From Rhodococcus sp. RD6.2 (GTDB taxonomy: Bacteria; Actinomycetota; Actinomycetes; Mycobacteriales; Mycobacteriaceae): a stretch of DNA of 64,000 nucleotides. The position numbers were made by a program, and so were the translations under genes. Of the stretch, positions 42,942 to 52,784 are shown piece after piece; the first letter of the stretch is position 1, and each line of letters opens with the position of its first letter. The stretch lies in NCBI RefSeq assembly GCF_001040705.1, contig NZ_CVQP01000002.1, forward strand, positions 62,001-126,000, written 5' to 3'. The notes beneath the pieces are model-generated. The model saw only the letters and a list, made by a program, of their open reading frames with translations. It was not told where the DNA came from and ran no database searches.

Positions 42942-43305
42942 CTGCATCGAACTACGTGGACTGCGGGTACGCGGGCATCACGGCGTCTTCGAGCACGAGA
43001 AGCGCGACGGCCAGGACTTCCTGATCGACGTCACTGTGTGGATGGACCTCGCGGGCGCTGCGGCGTCGGACGACCTCGCCGACACCCTCGACTACGGCGC
43101 GCTCGCGCAGACCGCGGCCGACATCGTCGCGGGGCCGCCGCGGGACCTGATCGAGACGGTTGCCGCCGAGATCGCCGACGCCGTGCTCACCGACGGTCGC
43201 GTCGCGGCGGTGGAGGTCACCGTGCACAAGCCGTCCGCTCCGATCCCGCTGACGTTTGCCGACGTTGCGGTGGTGGCGTACCGGTCGCGGACGGGGTCGC
43301 GCTGA
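42934..43305 (+). CDS. folB: dihydroneopterin aldolase
   Basis: A 123-residue aldolase that cleaves 7,8-dihydroneopterin to 6-hydroxymethyl-dihydropterin and glycolaldehyde. [20 protein letters not shown] is the family's N-terminal signature, [18 protein letters not shown] the substrate segment, and [19 protein letters not shown] the C-terminal one with the conserved Lys. GTG 42934 has a CAGGAGG site 7 bases upstream. It sits between folP and folK with overlaps on both sides. Confidence 0.96.
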   Translation: MSDCIELRGLRVRGHHGVFEHEKRDGQDFLIDVTVWMDLAGAAASDDLADTLDYGALAQTAADIVAGPPRDLIETVAAEIADAVLTDGRVAAVEVTVHKPSAPIPLTFADVAVVAYRSRTGSR

Positions 43306-43811
43306 TGGCAAGGGTGGTGCTGTCGATCGGTTCGAACCTCGGCGACCCCCTCGCGAATCTGCGTTCCGTGGTGGACGAACTCGGCCCGCGGCTCGTGGCG
43401 GTCTCGAGTGTCTACGCAACCGCGCCGTGGGGTGGCGTGGATCAGCAGGATTTCCTCAACGCGACGCTGATCGCGGATGACGACGAGCTGGACTGCCGGG
43501 GCTGGCTGCGATTCGGGCAGGATCTCGAACAGCGCGCGGACCGGGTGCGGGATGTGCGGTGGGGACCCCGGAGTCTCGACGTGGACGTGATCGACTGCGG
43601 CGGTGTCGTCAGTGTCGACCCGGAGTTGACGCTTCCCCATCCGCGGGCACATCTGCGGGCGTTCGTGCTGGTGCCCTGGTTGGAGATCGATCCGGACGCC
43701 GTGCTCACGGTCGACGGGTCGGCGGTCGGGGTCGCCGAACTCGCGCGGTCGCTGGACCCTGCGGACGTGGCCGGTGTCCGCCGCACCGACATGGTGTTGG
43801 CGGTGTCGTGA
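43305..43811 (+). CDS. folK: hydroxymethyl-dihydropterin pyrophosphokinase
   Basis: A 168-residue kinase transferring pyrophosphate from ATP to hydroxymethyl-dihydropterin, making the FolP substrate. It shows VVLSIGSNLGDPLANLRSVV, VSSVYATAPWGGVDQQDFLN, RWGPRSLDVDVIDCGG (metal-binding Asp pair) and LTLPHPRAHLRAFVLVPWLE. Its ATG shares one base with the folB stop, and its stop shares one base with the DUF3180 start. Confidence 0.96.
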   Translation: MARVVLSIGSNLGDPLANLRSVVDELGPRLVAVSSVYATAPWGGVDQQDFLNATLIADDDELDCRGWLRFGQDLEQRADRVRDVRWGPRSLDVDVIDCGGVVSVDPELTLPHPRAHLRAFVLVPWLEIDPDAVLTVDGSAVGVAELARSLDPADVAGVRRTDMVLAVS

Positions 43812-44278
43812 TGAAGCCGACACGGGGTCGTGACCTGGTGGCGTTGGCCGCATTCGCGGCCGTCGTGACGTGGATCCTCGTCCGGTCCTTCTACGGCTCA
43901 CTACCCCCGGTGTCCGTATTTGCCGGAGCCTCGCTGTATCCGGTGGCGCTGATCGAGTTCGTCCTGGCTTTCGTCATCCGCTCCCGGGTCGACGACCGCA
44001 GGATCGGGACGGACCGGCATCAGCTGCACCCCATCACCGCTGCGCGAGCCGTCGCTCTTGCGAAGGCGTCATCACTGGTGGGGGCGGCCAGTGCGGGTGT
44101 GTGGTTCGGCTTGCTCCTGTATCTCCTGCCGGAACGGGCCGAGGTCGATGCCGCGGCGCAGGACACCGCCGGAACCGTCGTCGGGTTGGTCGGCGGCGTG
44201 GTTCTGGTGGCGGCAGCGATGTGGCTGGAACATTGCTGCCGAACTCCCGACGAGCCGCCGGACGAGCCCGCGATGTAG
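43811..44278 (+). CDS. DUF3180 membrane protein
   Basis: A 155-residue membrane protein with about four hydrophobic segments (DLVALAAFAAVVTWILVRSF, VFAGASLYPVALIEFVLAFV, SLVGAASAGVWFGLLLYLLP, TVVGLVGGVVLVAAAMWLEH). It is the DUF3180 protein that always follows folK in mycobacteria and relatives (Rv3605c). Its function is unknown; fixed linkage to folate genes hints at an envelope or transport role. It is coupled to folK. Confidence 0.87.
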   Translation: MKPTRGRDLVALAAFAAVVTWILVRSFYGSLPPVSVFAGASLYPVALIEFVLAFVIRSRVDDRRIGTDRHQLHPITAARAVALAKASSLVGAASAGVWFGLLLYLLPERAEVDAAAQDTAGTVVGLVGGVVLVAAAMWLEHCCRTPDEPPDEPAM

Positions 44279-44346
44279 CTCGGTTCGGCCGGACATCGCG
44301 TTCCGGCGTCCCGGACTCCAGGCCGCCGACGGCTATCCTGGGCGCC

Positions 44347-45330
44347 ATGACGTTTTCTGGTCGCGCGGGTTCGATTCGAAGGAACAGGCGCAGCGCGAGC
44401 CAGGTCATCGTTGCCGGTCTCGTGGTGCTGGCGGTCGTCGCCAGCCTGTTCCTCATTTTCGGTGACAGCGTTCAGATTCTGCGGATCGGACTCGTCGCCG
44501 CCCTGTGGGCCGCCGTCGTCGGTGCCATCGCCATGACGAAGTACCGGCGCGAGTCCGCGGCGGACAAGGCGAAGATCCGGGACCTGCAGACGGTGTACCA
44601 ACTGCAGCTCGAACGTGAGGTGACCGCCCGCCGCGAGTACGAGGCCGGTGTCGAGGCGCGCGTGCGTAGCGAGACGAGCCTGGAGGCGTCCGAGATCGCC
44701 GCGCTGCGGGCCGAGCTTGCGGCACTGCGCGGCAGTCTCGAAGTGCTGTTCGAGGGCAGGCTCCCCGCCGACCGTGTCGCGATCGAATCGGAAGGAACGC
44801 GTCGAGGTGAGCTCGGTCCGGGTGCGGCCGGCGCCGTGCCCTTCGCCCCGAAACCCGCGTACGCGGATCCCGGAGCGGGCCCGAAGTTCGCCTCACCGGA
44901 CGACGAGCCCGTGACCGCCGAGGTGGACGTCGTGCCCGAGGACGAGACCGGGCCGATTCCCGTCCCGGGCCGCGCGCCCGATCCGGTCCCCGCCCGTGGG
45001 CGCGTGGACAGCAGTGCACCCGTCACCGCGAACGACGACAGGCCGCAAGCGCCGGAACCTCCCGACGAAACACCGTCGCCGGACGCCGAGGAGCAGGACG
45101 AACCCGACCTCGAGCCGGCCGAGCCCGACCCGACGGGCCAACCCGGTCCTACAGCGGAATCGCCGGCCCAGGCGCCGACGACTCGGGGTGGGCGGCGACG
45201 CGCCGCCGAGGGCGAGGAGGGTGACGGAGCACATTCGAGTGGACTCACCGTCGCCGAGATTCTCGCGAACGTACGCGCCGAGAAGTCCGACGCCGACGGA
45301 CCGCGACAGGGCCGTCGCCGTCGTGAGTGA
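44347..45330 (+). CDS. conserved actinobacterial membrane-anchored protein (Rv3604c-like, DUF6779)
   Basis: A 327-residue protein. Two hydrophobic segments near the start (VIVAGLVVLAVVASLFLIFG and RIGLVAALWAAVVGAIAM) are followed by a charged coiled-coil-like stretch (about 75-140, LQLEREVTARREYEAGVEAR). The rest is a long acidic, Pro/Glu-rich disordered tail ending SGLTVAEILANVRAEK. Its place between DUF3180 and the DUF2520-like gene matches Rv3604c of mycobacteria. The role is unknown; topology suggests a cytoplasmic scaffold hanging from the membrane (inference). Confidence 0.82.
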   Translation: MTFSGRAGSIRRNRRSASQVIVAGLVVLAVVASLFLIFGDSVQILRIGLVAALWAAVVGAIAMTKYRRESAADKAKIRDLQTVYQLQLEREVTARREYEAGVEARVRSETSLEASEIAALRAELAALRGSLEVLFEGRLPADRVAIESEGTRRGELGPGAAGAVPFAPKPAYADPGAGPKFASPDDEPVTAEVDVVPEDETGPIPVPGRAPDPVPARGRVDSSAPVTANDDRPQAPEPPDETPSPDAEEQDEPDLEPAEPDPTGQPGPTAESPAQAPTTRGGRRRAAEGEEGDGAHSSGLTVAEILANVRAEKSDADGPRQGRRRRE

Positions 45331-45440
45331 GCCGTAGATCACTGTTTCCACCGTGGCGGCGCGCTGGAGCGGCCGACTATCCTCGCTGTGAACGTCCGGT
45401 ACCCGCCATGCGGGACTGGAACGAACTGAGAGGAACAACG

Positions 45441-46382
45441 GTGACCTCTTCCGAGATCACTCGAGGTGGGTCCTTTTCGGACCCGGCGCCCGCACGGCTG
45501 ACGGTAGGAATCGTCTCGGCGGGACGCGTCGGCACCGCTCTGGGTGCAGCACTCGAACGCGTCGGCCACCTGGTCGTGGCATGCTCCGCCGTCTCCGAGG
45601 CGTCGGTGCGGCGTGCCCAGCAGCGCCTTCCCGACACCCAGATCCTGCCCGCCGCCGACGTCGCGTCGCGGTGCGAACTCCTGATCCTCGCCGTTCCCGA
45701 CGCCGAGCTCGCGGACCTGGTGCACGGTCTCGCCGCCACCGGCTCGCTCCGTCCGGGGACGATCGTCGCGCACACGTCCGGCGCCAACGGCATCGCCGTC
45801 CTGTCGCCCCTCACGGCGCGGGGTGCGGTTCCCCTCGCGATTCACCCCGCGATGACGTTCACCGGCCACGACGAGGACGTCTCCCGGCTCGCGTCGACCT
45901 GCTTCGGGATCACCGCCGCCGACGAGGTCGGGTACGCGATCGCGCAGTCCCTGGTGCTCGAGATCGGTGGTGAGCCGGTCCGCGTTCGTGAAGAGGTGCG
46001 GCCGCTGTACCACGCCGCTCTCGCGCACGGCAGCAATCACCTCGTCACCCTGGTCTCCGATGCCGTCGCCGCACTTCGCGTCGCGTTGTCGGGTGACGAA
46101 CTGTTCGGGCAGCAGGTCGTCGATGCCGCGCCGAACGGTGTCGCGGAGCGGGTGCTGGCACCGCTGCTGTCCGCGGCCCTGGACAACGCGCTGCGCCGCG
46201 GACCCGCGGCCCTGACCGGTCCCGTCGCACGCGGCGACCGGACCGCCGTCGCCACACACCTGCGGGTGCTCGGTGAGGTGGACCCACAACTTGCCGCCGG
46301 CTATCGGGCGTTGTCGCTGCGGTCGGCACAGGTCGCCGGGGCGGACCCGGCGTTGATCGAGTTCTTGGAGGACCAATCGTGA
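45441..46382 (+). CDS. Rossmann-like DUF2520 protein (Rv3603c-like)
   Basis: A 313-residue NAD(P)-binding protein with ketopantoate/pyrroline-reductase-like architecture. The N-terminal [20 protein letters not shown] is a dinucleotide motif, [20 protein letters not shown] follows, and the C-terminal helical DUF2520 domain includes [20 protein letters not shown]. It lies directly before panC and overlaps it by 4 bp. A ketopantoate-reductase-like step in pantothenate synthesis has been considered for this family because of that linkage, but is not demonstrated here. GTG 45441 has AGAGGA upstream. Confidence 0.85.
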   Translation: MTSSEITRGGSFSDPAPARLTVGIVSAGRVGTALGAALERVGHLVVACSAVSEASVRRAQQRLPDTQILPAADVASRCELLILAVPDAELADLVHGLAATGSLRPGTIVAHTSGANGIAVLSPLTARGAVPLAIHPAMTFTGHDEDVSRLASTCFGITAADEVGYAIAQSLVLEIGGEPVRVREEVRPLYHAALAHGSNHLVTLVSDAVAALRVALSGDELFGQQVVDAAPNGVAERVLAPLLSAALDNALRRGPAALTGPVARGDRTAVATHLRVLGEVDPQLAAGYRALSLRSAQVAGADPALIEFLEDQS

Positions 46383-47305
46383 ACGGCTACACGCGCGGCG
46401 AGCTGACCGTGCACCACGAACCCGCAGAGCTGACGCGGGTCACGCGGGCACTGCGCGGTGTCGGACGGCAGGTGGCGTTGGTGCCCACGATGGGCGCCCT
46501 GCATGCCGGGCACATCGAGTTGGTGCGTCAGGCCAAACTGCGCGGTGCGGTCGTGGTGGTCTCCATCTTCGTCAATCCGCTGCAGTTCGCCGCGGGCGAG
46601 GACCTCGATGCCTACCCGCGGACACTCGATGCCGACCTCGAACTGCTGCGCGGCGAGGGTGTCGAACTCGTCTTCGCTCCGTCGGCAGCGCAGATGTACC
46701 CGAACGGACCGCGCACCACGGTGCTTCCGGGCCCGCTCGGCGGCGAACTCGAAGGTGGCAGCAGGCCGACGCACTTCGCCGGGATGCTCACGGTGGTCGC
46801 GAAGTTGCTGCAGATCGTCGCCCCGAACACCGCGTACTTCGGCGAGAAGGACTACCAGCAGCTGACGCTGATCCGTCAGATGGTCCGCGATCTGAACTTC
46901 GACGTCGAGATCCGCGGAGTGCCGACTGTCCGTGAGCAGGACGGGCTCGCGCTCTCGTCGCGCAACCGCTACCTCGACGAGGAGCAGAGGGCCGCGGCGG
47001 CAACGATTTCCGCGGCCCTCGTCGCGGGTGCACACGCCGCTGCGGGTGGCGCCGAGGCGATCCTCGCGGTGGCGGGCGAGGTGCTTGCCACCACCCCGGA
47101 GATCGTCGTCGACTACCTCGAGGTGCGCGGCGTCGATCTCGGTCCGGCGCCCGAGCGGGGTGACGGGCGACTGCTGGTCGCTGTCCGGGTGGGAAACACC
47201 CGGCTCATCGACAACGTCGGTGTCGCCGTCGGCACCGGATTCCTCGAGCGGGACGAGGATCCCGCACTCATCTCCAATGTTGCCGACGATCAGATCGTTC
47301 GCTAG
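46379..47305 (+). CDS. panC: pantothenate synthetase
   Basis: A 308-residue ligase joining pantoate and beta-alanine with ATP. It shows [20 protein letters not shown] (HxGH nucleotidyl motif), [37 protein letters not shown] and [10 protein letters not shown] (KMSKS-like). The GTG start overlaps the DUF2520 gene's stop. panD follows after 18 bp, giving the usual actinobacterial panC-panD-coaX run that leads to coenzyme A. Confidence 0.97.
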   Translation: MNGYTRGELTVHHEPAELTRVTRALRGVGRQVALVPTMGALHAGHIELVRQAKLRGAVVVVSIFVNPLQFAAGEDLDAYPRTLDADLELLRGEGVELVFAPSAAQMYPNGPRTTVLPGPLGGELEGGSRPTHFAGMLTVVAKLLQIVAPNTAYFGEKDYQQLTLIRQMVRDLNFDVEIRGVPTVREQDGLALSSRNRYLDEEQRAAAATISAALVAGAHAAAGGAEAILAVAGEVLATTPEIVVDYLEVRGVDLGPAPERGDGRLLVAVRVGNTRLIDNVGVAVGTGFLERDEDPALISNVADDQIVR

Positions 47306-47323
47306 AACCGTAAGGGGCAGTAC

Positions 47324-47764
47324 ATGTTTCGCACGATGATGAAGTCGAAGATCCACCGCGCCACCGTGACCCACGCCGACCTGCACTACGTCGGCTCCGT
47401 CACCGTCGACCAGGACCTGATGGACGCCGCCGATCTCCTCGAGGGCGAGCAGGTGTGCATCGTCGACATCGACAACGGTGCCCGCCTCGAGACCTACGTC
47501 ATCGCGGGGGAGCGCGGCACCGGCGTGATCGGGATCAACGGTGCGGCAGCGCATCTCGTCAACCCGGGCGACCTGGTGATCCTCATCGCCTACGGCGTGA
47601 TGAACGAGCAGGAGTGCCGCGACTACAACCCGCGCGTCGTGTTCGTGGACGCGGACAACAAGCAGGTCGAACTCGGGTCGGATCCCGCACACGCGCCCGA
47701 GGGCTCCGGTCTGATCACCCCGCGGATGCTGAGCACCCTCGAGAACACCTCGGCACTGGTGTAG
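47324..47764 (+). CDS. panD: aspartate 1-decarboxylase
   Basis: A 146-residue pyruvoyl enzyme making beta-alanine from aspartate. [20 protein letters not shown] precedes the self-cleavage site Gly24-Ser25 in [13 protein letters not shown]; the serine becomes the pyruvoyl group. [20 protein letters not shown] and VVFVDADNK are also typical. A GGGGCAG ribosome site precedes the ATG. coaX begins 3 bp after its stop. Confidence 0.97.
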   Translation: MFRTMMKSKIHRATVTHADLHYVGSVTVDQDLMDAADLLEGEQVCIVDIDNGARLETYVIAGERGTGVIGINGAAAHLVNPGDLVILIAYGVMNEQECRDYNPRVVFVDADNKQVELGSDPAHAPEGSGLITPRMLSTLENTSALV

Positions 47765-47767
47765 GCC

Positions 47768-48583
47768 GTGCTCCTTGCGGTCGACGTCCGCAACACCACC
47801 ATCTCGCTCGGGGTGTTCACCGGATCAGGGGACAACGCTCGGCTGGAACAGGATTGGCGGATGCGCACCGATCCGCGGATGACGGCCGACGAGCTCGCCC
47901 TGCTGCTGCGCGGGTTGCTGGGGTCGCGGGTCGAGACGATCGTCGGCGTGTCGGCACTGTCGACGGTCCCGTCCGTGCTGCGCGAGCTTCGGGTGATGCT
48001 GAGCCGGTACTGGGATCACGTCCCGCATGTCGTCGTCGAACCCGGCGTCCGTACGGGTGTGCCGCTCCTCGTCGACAACCCCAAAGAGGTGGGTGCCGAC
48101 CGGATCGTGAACAGCCTTGCCGCGCATCATCTCTACGGTGGACCGTGCATCGTCGTCGACTTCGGTGTCGCGACGTGCGTCGACGTCGTGTCGGCGAAGG
48201 GGGAGTTCCTCGGGGGCGCGATCGCGCCGGGGCTGGAGACGTCCACCGACGCCCTCGCCTCCCATTCGGCCGCGCTGCGTCAGTTCGAACTGGTCCGACC
48301 ACGAGCGGTCGTGGGCAAGAACAGCGTCGAGTGCATGCAGTCGGGTGCGGTGTTCGGATTCGCCGGCCTGGTCGACGGATTGGTGCGCCGCGTGCGCGCC
48401 GAACTGCCCGCGTTCGCTGGGACGGACGTGACGGTGCTCGCGACGGGAGACAGCGCGCCGTTGGTGATGCCGGAGTCCGAGACCATTGCGCACCTCGAGC
48501 GTCACCTGGCGCTGGAGGGGCTGCGCATCGTCTACGAGCGCAACCAGGCCAGACGGGCCGCGAAACGCGCCCCCGTGGTGTGA
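47768..48583 (+). CDS. coaX: type III pantothenate kinase
   Basis: A 271-residue kinase of the ASKHA superfamily phosphorylating pantothenate, first committed step to CoA. The phosphate loop is [38 protein letters not shown] and [20 protein letters not shown] hold the catalytic Asp region, and [20 protein letters not shown] follows. It has a GTG start 3 bp after panD. It ends the pantothenate operon; the leaderless uORF of the cysteine dioxygenase operon starts 52 bp later. Confidence 0.96.
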   Translation: MLLAVDVRNTTISLGVFTGSGDNARLEQDWRMRTDPRMTADELALLLRGLLGSRVETIVGVSALSTVPSVLRELRVMLSRYWDHVPHVVVEPGVRTGVPLLVDNPKEVGADRIVNSLAAHHLYGGPCIVVDFGVATCVDVVSAKGEFLGGAIAPGLETSTDALASHSAALRQFELVRPRAVVGKNSVECMQSGAVFGFAGLVDGLVRRVRAELPAFAGTDVTVLATGDSAPLVMPESETIAHLERHLALEGLRIVYERNQARRAAKRAPVV

Positions 48584-48599
48584 GCTTGTCCCTGCACCC

Positions 48600-48628
48600 T
48601 TTGCCGATCCCGGATTCTGTGTCACACT
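48600..48628 (+). promoter_or_regulatory. probable promoter of the cysteine dioxygenase leader
   Basis: TTGCCG (48600-48605) and CACACT (48623-48628) are spaced 17 bp apart. They would start RNA at about 48636, exactly at the GTG of the Cys-Cys mini-ORF, giving a leaderless uORF as is common in actinomycetes. The -10 is a fair rather than a strong match. Confidence 0.5.
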
Positions 48629-48635
48629 TGTCGGC

Positions 48636-48677
48636 GTGATTGCTCGCATGGTTGCTCAGGAGTGTTGTCGAGGCTGA
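48636..48677 (+). CDS. Cys-Cys upstream mini-ORF (leader peptide)
   Basis: GTG at 48636 opens a 13-residue peptide MIARMVAQECCRG ending at TGA 48675-48677. It has two adjacent cysteine codons just before a run of mutually pairing RNA segments. Polycysteine mini-ORFs are known in mycobacteria to make downstream genes respond to cysteine. The next gene is cysteine dioxygenase, so the sensed amino acid and the enzyme's substrate match. Confidence 0.65.
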   Translation: MIARMVAQECCRG

Positions 48678-48719
48678 CTGCCGCCTCGATCTGTTCGAGG
48701 CATGTCCTTTGCCCTCGAA
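48668..48719 (+). promoter_or_regulatory. four-segment attenuator-like leader RNA
   Basis: Segment 1 TCGAGGC (48668-48674) pairs with segment 2 GCCTCGA (48683-48689). Segment 2 pairs equally well with segment 3 TCGAGGC (48695-48701). Segment 3, shifted by one base as TTCGAGG, pairs with segment 4 CCTCGAA (48713-48719). All are perfect 7-bp helices. Segment 1 begins at the last base of the second Cys codon of the mini-ORF. This is the 1:2, 2:3, 3:4 logic of amino-acid attenuators. No T-run follows, so control may act on translation. Confidence 0.65.
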
Positions 48720-48745
48720 CGATTCCACCTCCTGGAGCTGTTTCC

Positions 48746-49306
48746 ATGCTTTCCACACCTGTCTTTTCCGGGCCTCGTCCCGCGCGACCATCGGTGTCGC
48801 CCACCCGCCTCCGTCCCGCTGACCTGCTGCGTATCACCGATCAGGGTGCGCAGGACGTGCTCGACGGCCGTTTCGCCCACCTCATCCCCGGTGCGGACGA
48901 GTGGCCCGTCGCCGAGCGCTGGTCCTCCCGGTTGCACGCCGACGACGACGTCGACGTCTGGCTGATCAGCTGGGTTCCCGGCGAATCGACGGAACTGCAC
49001 GACCACGCAGGTTCCCTCGGTGCGCTCACCGTCCTCAGTGGAACGCTTGCCGAATACCGCTGGGGTGGAAGCGAACTCAAGTACCGCACGTTGGCCGCGG
49101 GCGACCAGGCGTCGTTCCCTCTCGGCTGGGTGCACGACGTCGTGCAGGCGCCCGACACCGAATCGGGTCCCGGTGCACCGACACTCAGCGTGCACGCGTA
49201 TTCGCCGCCGTTGACCGCGATGTCCTACTACGAGGTCACCGACCAGGGCAGCCTGCGTCGCACCCGCACCACACTGACCGATCTTCCGGAAGGGCTCTCG
49301 GCATGA
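48746..49306 (+). CDS. cysteine dioxygenase
   Basis: A 186-residue type I cysteine dioxygenase, a cupin that oxidises cysteine to cysteine sulfinate with Fe2+ and O2. It shows WLISWVPGESTELHDHAGSL with the HxH iron ligands, and GALTVLSGTLAEYRW. The third His is in FPLGWVHDVVQA. HAYSPPLTAMSYYEVTD is the C-terminal signature. ATG 48746 has GGAG 8 bases upstream. It is followed by an overlapping rhodanese gene and preceded by a Cys-Cys mini-ORF and attenuator. It lies between coaX and lysS, where mycobacteria have only a very short ORF. Confidence 0.92.
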   Translation: MLSTPVFSGPRPARPSVSPTRLRPADLLRITDQGAQDVLDGRFAHLIPGADEWPVAERWSSRLHADDDVDVWLISWVPGESTELHDHAGSLGALTVLSGTLAEYRWGGSELKYRTLAAGDQASFPLGWVHDVVQAPDTESGPGAPTLSVHAYSPPLTAMSYYEVTDQGSLRRTRTTLTDLPEGLSA

Positions 49307-49725
49307 CCATCGACGAAATGCTCGACGAGGCCCGGTCCCGCATCGACCGGATGTACGTGTTCGAGGTTGCCGACGCCGTTCGCCGTGGTGCCGTCTTCGT
49401 CGACATCAGGCCCCAGGCCCAGCGTGAACGCGAAGGCACCCTGCCCGGCGCGCTCGCGATCGAACGCAACGTCCTCGAATGGCGGACCGATCCGACCAGC
49501 AGCGCACACCTGGCCCTCGCCGTCGATCACGACGTCGAATGGGTGATCGTCTGCTCCGAGGGGTACACGTCGAGCCTTGCGGCGGCGTCGCTGCGTCAGC
49601 TCGGCCTGCACCGGGCGACCGACCTGGTCGGCGGCTACCAGGCGTTGCGGTCCGCCGGACTGCTCGGGGCGCTGATCGGGCAGACACACTGCACCCGCGA
49701 ACTGTCGACGGTCGCCGCACACTGA
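49303..49725 (+). CDS. rhodanese-like domain protein
   Basis: A 140-residue single rhodanese domain. The N-terminal strand is AVRRGAVFVDIRPQAQRERE, PGALAIERNVLEWRTD follows, and the active-site loop VIVCSEGYTSSLAAASLRQL has the catalytic Cys. It probably moves sulfane sulfur or handles persulfides arising from cysteine breakdown. Its ATG overlaps the cysteine dioxygenase stop, so the two are co-translated and share the Cys-responsive leader. Confidence 0.9.
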   Translation: MTIDEMLDEARSRIDRMYVFEVADAVRRGAVFVDIRPQAQREREGTLPGALAIERNVLEWRTDPTSSAHLALAVDHDVEWVIVCSEGYTSSLAAASLRQLGLHRATDLVGGYQALRSAGLLGALIGQTHCTRELSTVAAH

Positions 49726-49840
49726 CCATTTCGGGTTCAGCTGCAGTTCACCGACCGTCCAGTTCTGGTCTTCTGCCCCGGCTAGGGTCGCGGCGAGGAC
49801 GCGCCGCGTCCGAACCGCCGACCATCCAGGAGACCCGACA

Positions 49841-51079
49841 ATGCGTCTGACAGGACGTCCCGCCCTCGCCGCCATCGCGGCGGTGACCGTGTTCGGCGGC
49901 CAGCTCACAACCGCAGGTATCGCCGCCGCACAGGTACCGACCGGTCCGCAGGCCGTTCAGATCCAGGGCGGCGCCGCCGCCGCAATCGAGTCTGCACTCG
50001 GCTTGCCTGCAGACGGATACGGGCTCGACCAGCTCGCGCGCATCTACCCGTCGGACCTCCCGGCACGCGGCACCTACATCGCCCTGATGGACGGCTTCAA
50101 CGCTCTGCGCGCAGAGCGACCCGATGTCATCGCGAAGAACCTGCAGACGGTCGTCGACGTCAACAACTCCGCCGACACGCGGACAGTGGAGCGCGCGATC
50201 TTCGACAACTACGAGGACCGCGAGATCTCCCTCGCCGACTCGCTCGGCGACGAACTCGGTGCGGCGTTCCTCGACGCCTACGAGGGCGGGCGGCTTCCCA
50301 AGGTGAAGGCGTTGCTCGGGGGGTACCTCTCGCGGGCAGGCGGACTGGTCAACTCGTCGCTGATCGAGAAGACCGTCTACAACAATCCCCGCCCGTTCGT
50401 CGTCGACCCCGCCAGGATCGTGCGCCACGACGACGCCCGCGGCACCGTGTACTCGTCGGTCGAGTCGAGCGGCTCCTACCCGTCCGGCCACACCTCGGGC
50501 GCGTACCTGACGGCCTCGCTCCTCGCCACGATGGTTCCCGAGTTGGCGCCGAAGATCCTGACCCGCGCCTCCGAGATCGGCAACAGCCGCATCGTGCTCG
50601 GCGTGCACTACCCGCTCGACGTGATCAGCGGCCGCATGCTCGGCACCGCCGCCGCCGCGGACCGGCTCGCCGACCCGGCGTTCGCTCCGCTCGTCGACGA
50701 GGCAGGAGTCGAGCTGCGGACGGTGCTCGAACGCGAGACCGGCCGGCCGTTGTCTCAGGTGATCGCCGAGGACTCGGCCTACCTGTCGGCGGACGAGGCG
50801 ACGCGCGTCTACCGCGAGCGGATGACGTACGGGTTCGACCGGGTCGGGGCGTCGGGCGTGCCGATCGAGGTTCCGGCGGAGGCCGCCGCGCTGCTGCGCG
50901 GAGTGTTCCCCGACCTGACCGACGCGCAGCGCCTCCAGGTGCTGGCACAGACCGCCGCCGACTCCGGGTACCCGCTGGACAAGACGGGCCCGCAGGGTGG
51001 GTGGCAGCGCCTCGACCTCGCAGCCGCGTCGGCGGCAACGGTGACCGTCCGCCCGGACGGCTCCGTGGCGGTGTCCTGA
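49841..51079 (+). CDS. secreted PAP2-family acid phosphatase
   Basis: A 412-residue protein with an N-terminal Sec signal peptide ([20 protein letters not shown], cleavage near AAAQV). The PAP2/class A acid phosphatase motifs are [24 protein letters not shown] and [20 protein letters not shown], in order. About 130 C-terminal residues follow the catalytic core and are of unknown use. It should dephosphorylate organic phosphates outside the membrane. It is monocistronic. lysS begins 71 bp after its stop. Confidence 0.9.
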   Translation: MRLTGRPALAAIAAVTVFGGQLTTAGIAAAQVPTGPQAVQIQGGAAAAIESALGLPADGYGLDQLARIYPSDLPARGTYIALMDGFNALRAERPDVIAKNLQTVVDVNNSADTRTVERAIFDNYEDREISLADSLGDELGAAFLDAYEGGRLPKVKALLGGYLSRAGGLVNSSLIEKTVYNNPRPFVVDPARIVRHDDARGTVYSSVESSGSYPSGHTSGAYLTASLLATMVPELAPKILTRASEIGNSRIVLGVHYPLDVISGRMLGTAAAADRLADPAFAPLVDEAGVELRTVLERETGRPLSQVIAEDSAYLSADEATRVYRERMTYGFDRVGASGVPIEVPAEAAALLRGVFPDLTDAQRLQVLAQTAADSGYPLDKTGPQGGWQRLDLAAASAATVTVRPDGSVAVS

Positions 51080-51150
51080 ACCGAGACATGTCCGACCGCC
51101 GCGCGGCCCAGCAGTCGCGCGGCGGTGGTGGCCCTATAGTCTTGGAGCCC

Positions 51151-52662
51151 GTGAGTGATGCACCGGCCCAGCATGTAGACGACACCCCCGAGCAGCTGCG
51201 TATCCGCCGGGAGAAGCGTGAGCGTCTCCTGGAACAGGGACTGGAGGCGTACCCCGTCTCGGTGCCCCGGACCCATTCGCTCGGCGAGATCCGCGCCAAG
51301 TTTCCCGATCTCGAACCCGACACCGCCACGGGCGAGCAGGTCGGCGTCGCGGGCCGCGTCATCTTCGTCCGCAACACCGGCAAGCTGTGCTTCGCGACGC
51401 TGCAGGAGGGTGACGGAACCCAGCTGCAGGCGATGCTGTCCCTCGCGAACGTCGGCGAGGACGCGCTGGCAGCGTGGAAGGCGGACGTTGACCTCGGTGA
51501 CCACGTCTTCGTCCACGGCGAGGTCATCAGCTCCCGTCGCGGCGAGCTCTCGGTCATGGCGGACGCGTGGCAGCTCGCGTCGAAGTCGCTGCGTCCGCTC
51601 CCTGTCGCTCACAAGGAGATGAACGAGGAGTCGAGGGTCCGCCAGCGGTATGTCGACCTCATCGTGCGGCCGGAAGCCCGCGAGACCGCGCGCAAGCGCG
51701 TCGCCATCGTCCGGGAACTGCGGAACGCGCTCGAGAGCCGCGGCTTCCTCGAGGTCGAAACCCCGATGCTGCAGACGGTCGCAGGCGGTGCGGCCGCGCG
51801 GCCGTTCGTCACGCACTCGAACGCACTCGACATCGACCTGTTCCTGCGTATCGCGCCCGAGTTGTTCCTCAAGAGGTGCGTCGTCGGCGGAATCGAGAAG
51901 GTCTTCGAGATCAACCGCAATTTCCGCAACGAAGGCATCGACTCGACGCATTCGCCGGAGTTCGCGATGCTCGAGACCTACGAGGCGTACGGCACGTACG
52001 ACGATTCCGCGACGATGATTCGTGAGCTGATTCAGGAAGTCGCGCAGAACGCTCTCGGGACGCAGGTCGTGACGCTGGTCGACGGTACCGAATACGACCT
52101 GAGCGGCGAGTGGAAGACGATGGAGATGTATCCGTCGTTGTCCGCGGCCATCGGTGTCGAGGTCACGCCGGACACGACCGTCGACGAGTTGCTCGCGCTC
52201 GCCGCGAGGGTGGGGCTCGAGGTTCCGAAGGACAAGGGCTACGGGCACGGCAAGCTCGTCGAGGAGTTGTGGGAGCACCAGTGCGGCGACCAGTTGCACG
52301 AGCCGACGTTCGTCCGGAACTTCCCGGTCGAGACGTCCCCGCTGACCAGGCAGCATCGATCGCTTCCCGGCGTCACCGAGAAGTGGGACCTGTACGTCCG
52401 CGGGTTCGAACTGGCCACCGGCTACTCGGAACTCGTCGACCCGGTGATCCAGCGTGAGCGGTTCGTCGATCAGGCGCGTCTCGCGGCAGCGGGCGACGAT
52501 GAGGCGATGGTCCTCGACGAGGAGTTCCTTGCGGCAATGGAACACGGCATGCCGCCGACCACCGGCACCGGTATGGGTATCGACCGACTGCTGATGGCAT
52601 TGACCGGATTGGGTATCCGCGAAACCATCCTGTTCCCAATTGTGCGTCCTTCTGCGCGTTGA
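51151..52662 (+). CDS. lysS: lysyl-tRNA synthetase, class II
   Basis: A 503-residue class II synthetase. The OB-fold anticodon domain (about 55-150, [20 protein letters not shown]) precedes motif 1 ([20 protein letters not shown]). Motif 2 is [20 protein letters not shown], and motif 3 [20 protein letters not shown]. The GTG start has TTGGAG before it; a longer frame with ATG 51088 exists but adds a low-complexity tail. It is placed before lsr2, as in mycobacteria. Confidence 0.97.
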   Translation: MSDAPAQHVDDTPEQLRIRREKRERLLEQGLEAYPVSVPRTHSLGEIRAKFPDLEPDTATGEQVGVAGRVIFVRNTGKLCFATLQEGDGTQLQAMLSLANVGEDALAAWKADVDLGDHVFVHGEVISSRRGELSVMADAWQLASKSLRPLPVAHKEMNEESRVRQRYVDLIVRPEARETARKRVAIVRELRNALESRGFLEVETPMLQTVAGGAAARPFVTHSNALDIDLFLRIAPELFLKRCVVGGIEKVFEINRNFRNEGIDSTHSPEFAMLETYEAYGTYDDSATMIRELIQEVAQNALGTQVVTLVDGTEYDLSGEWKTMEMYPSLSAAIGVEVTPDTTVDELLALAARVGLEVPKDKGYGHGKLVEELWEHQCGDQLHEPTFVRNFPVETSPLTRQHRSLPGVTEKWDLYVRGFELATGYSELVDPVIQRERFVDQARLAAAGDDEAMVLDEEFLAAMEHGMPPTTGTGMGIDRLLMALTGLGIRETILFPIVRPSAR

Positions 52663-52784
52663 TCGAATTACAACGGAATTCTCAGAATTCTCGGTAATCG
52701 TGATTCTTGTTCCGGGGGTAGACTCGCCGAAACCGGTTCACCGGGGTTGGTAATGATGCGCTCAATTCGAAGGGAACTCGACTC
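52663..52784. promoter_or_regulatory. AT-rich lsr2 upstream region
   Basis: This 122-bp gap between lysS and lsr2 is clearly more AT-rich than its surroundings and contains GAATTC-TCA-GAATTC (52676-52690). Lsr2 prefers AT-rich DNA, so autoregulation here is plausible, but no specific site can be assigned. Confidence 0.45.
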
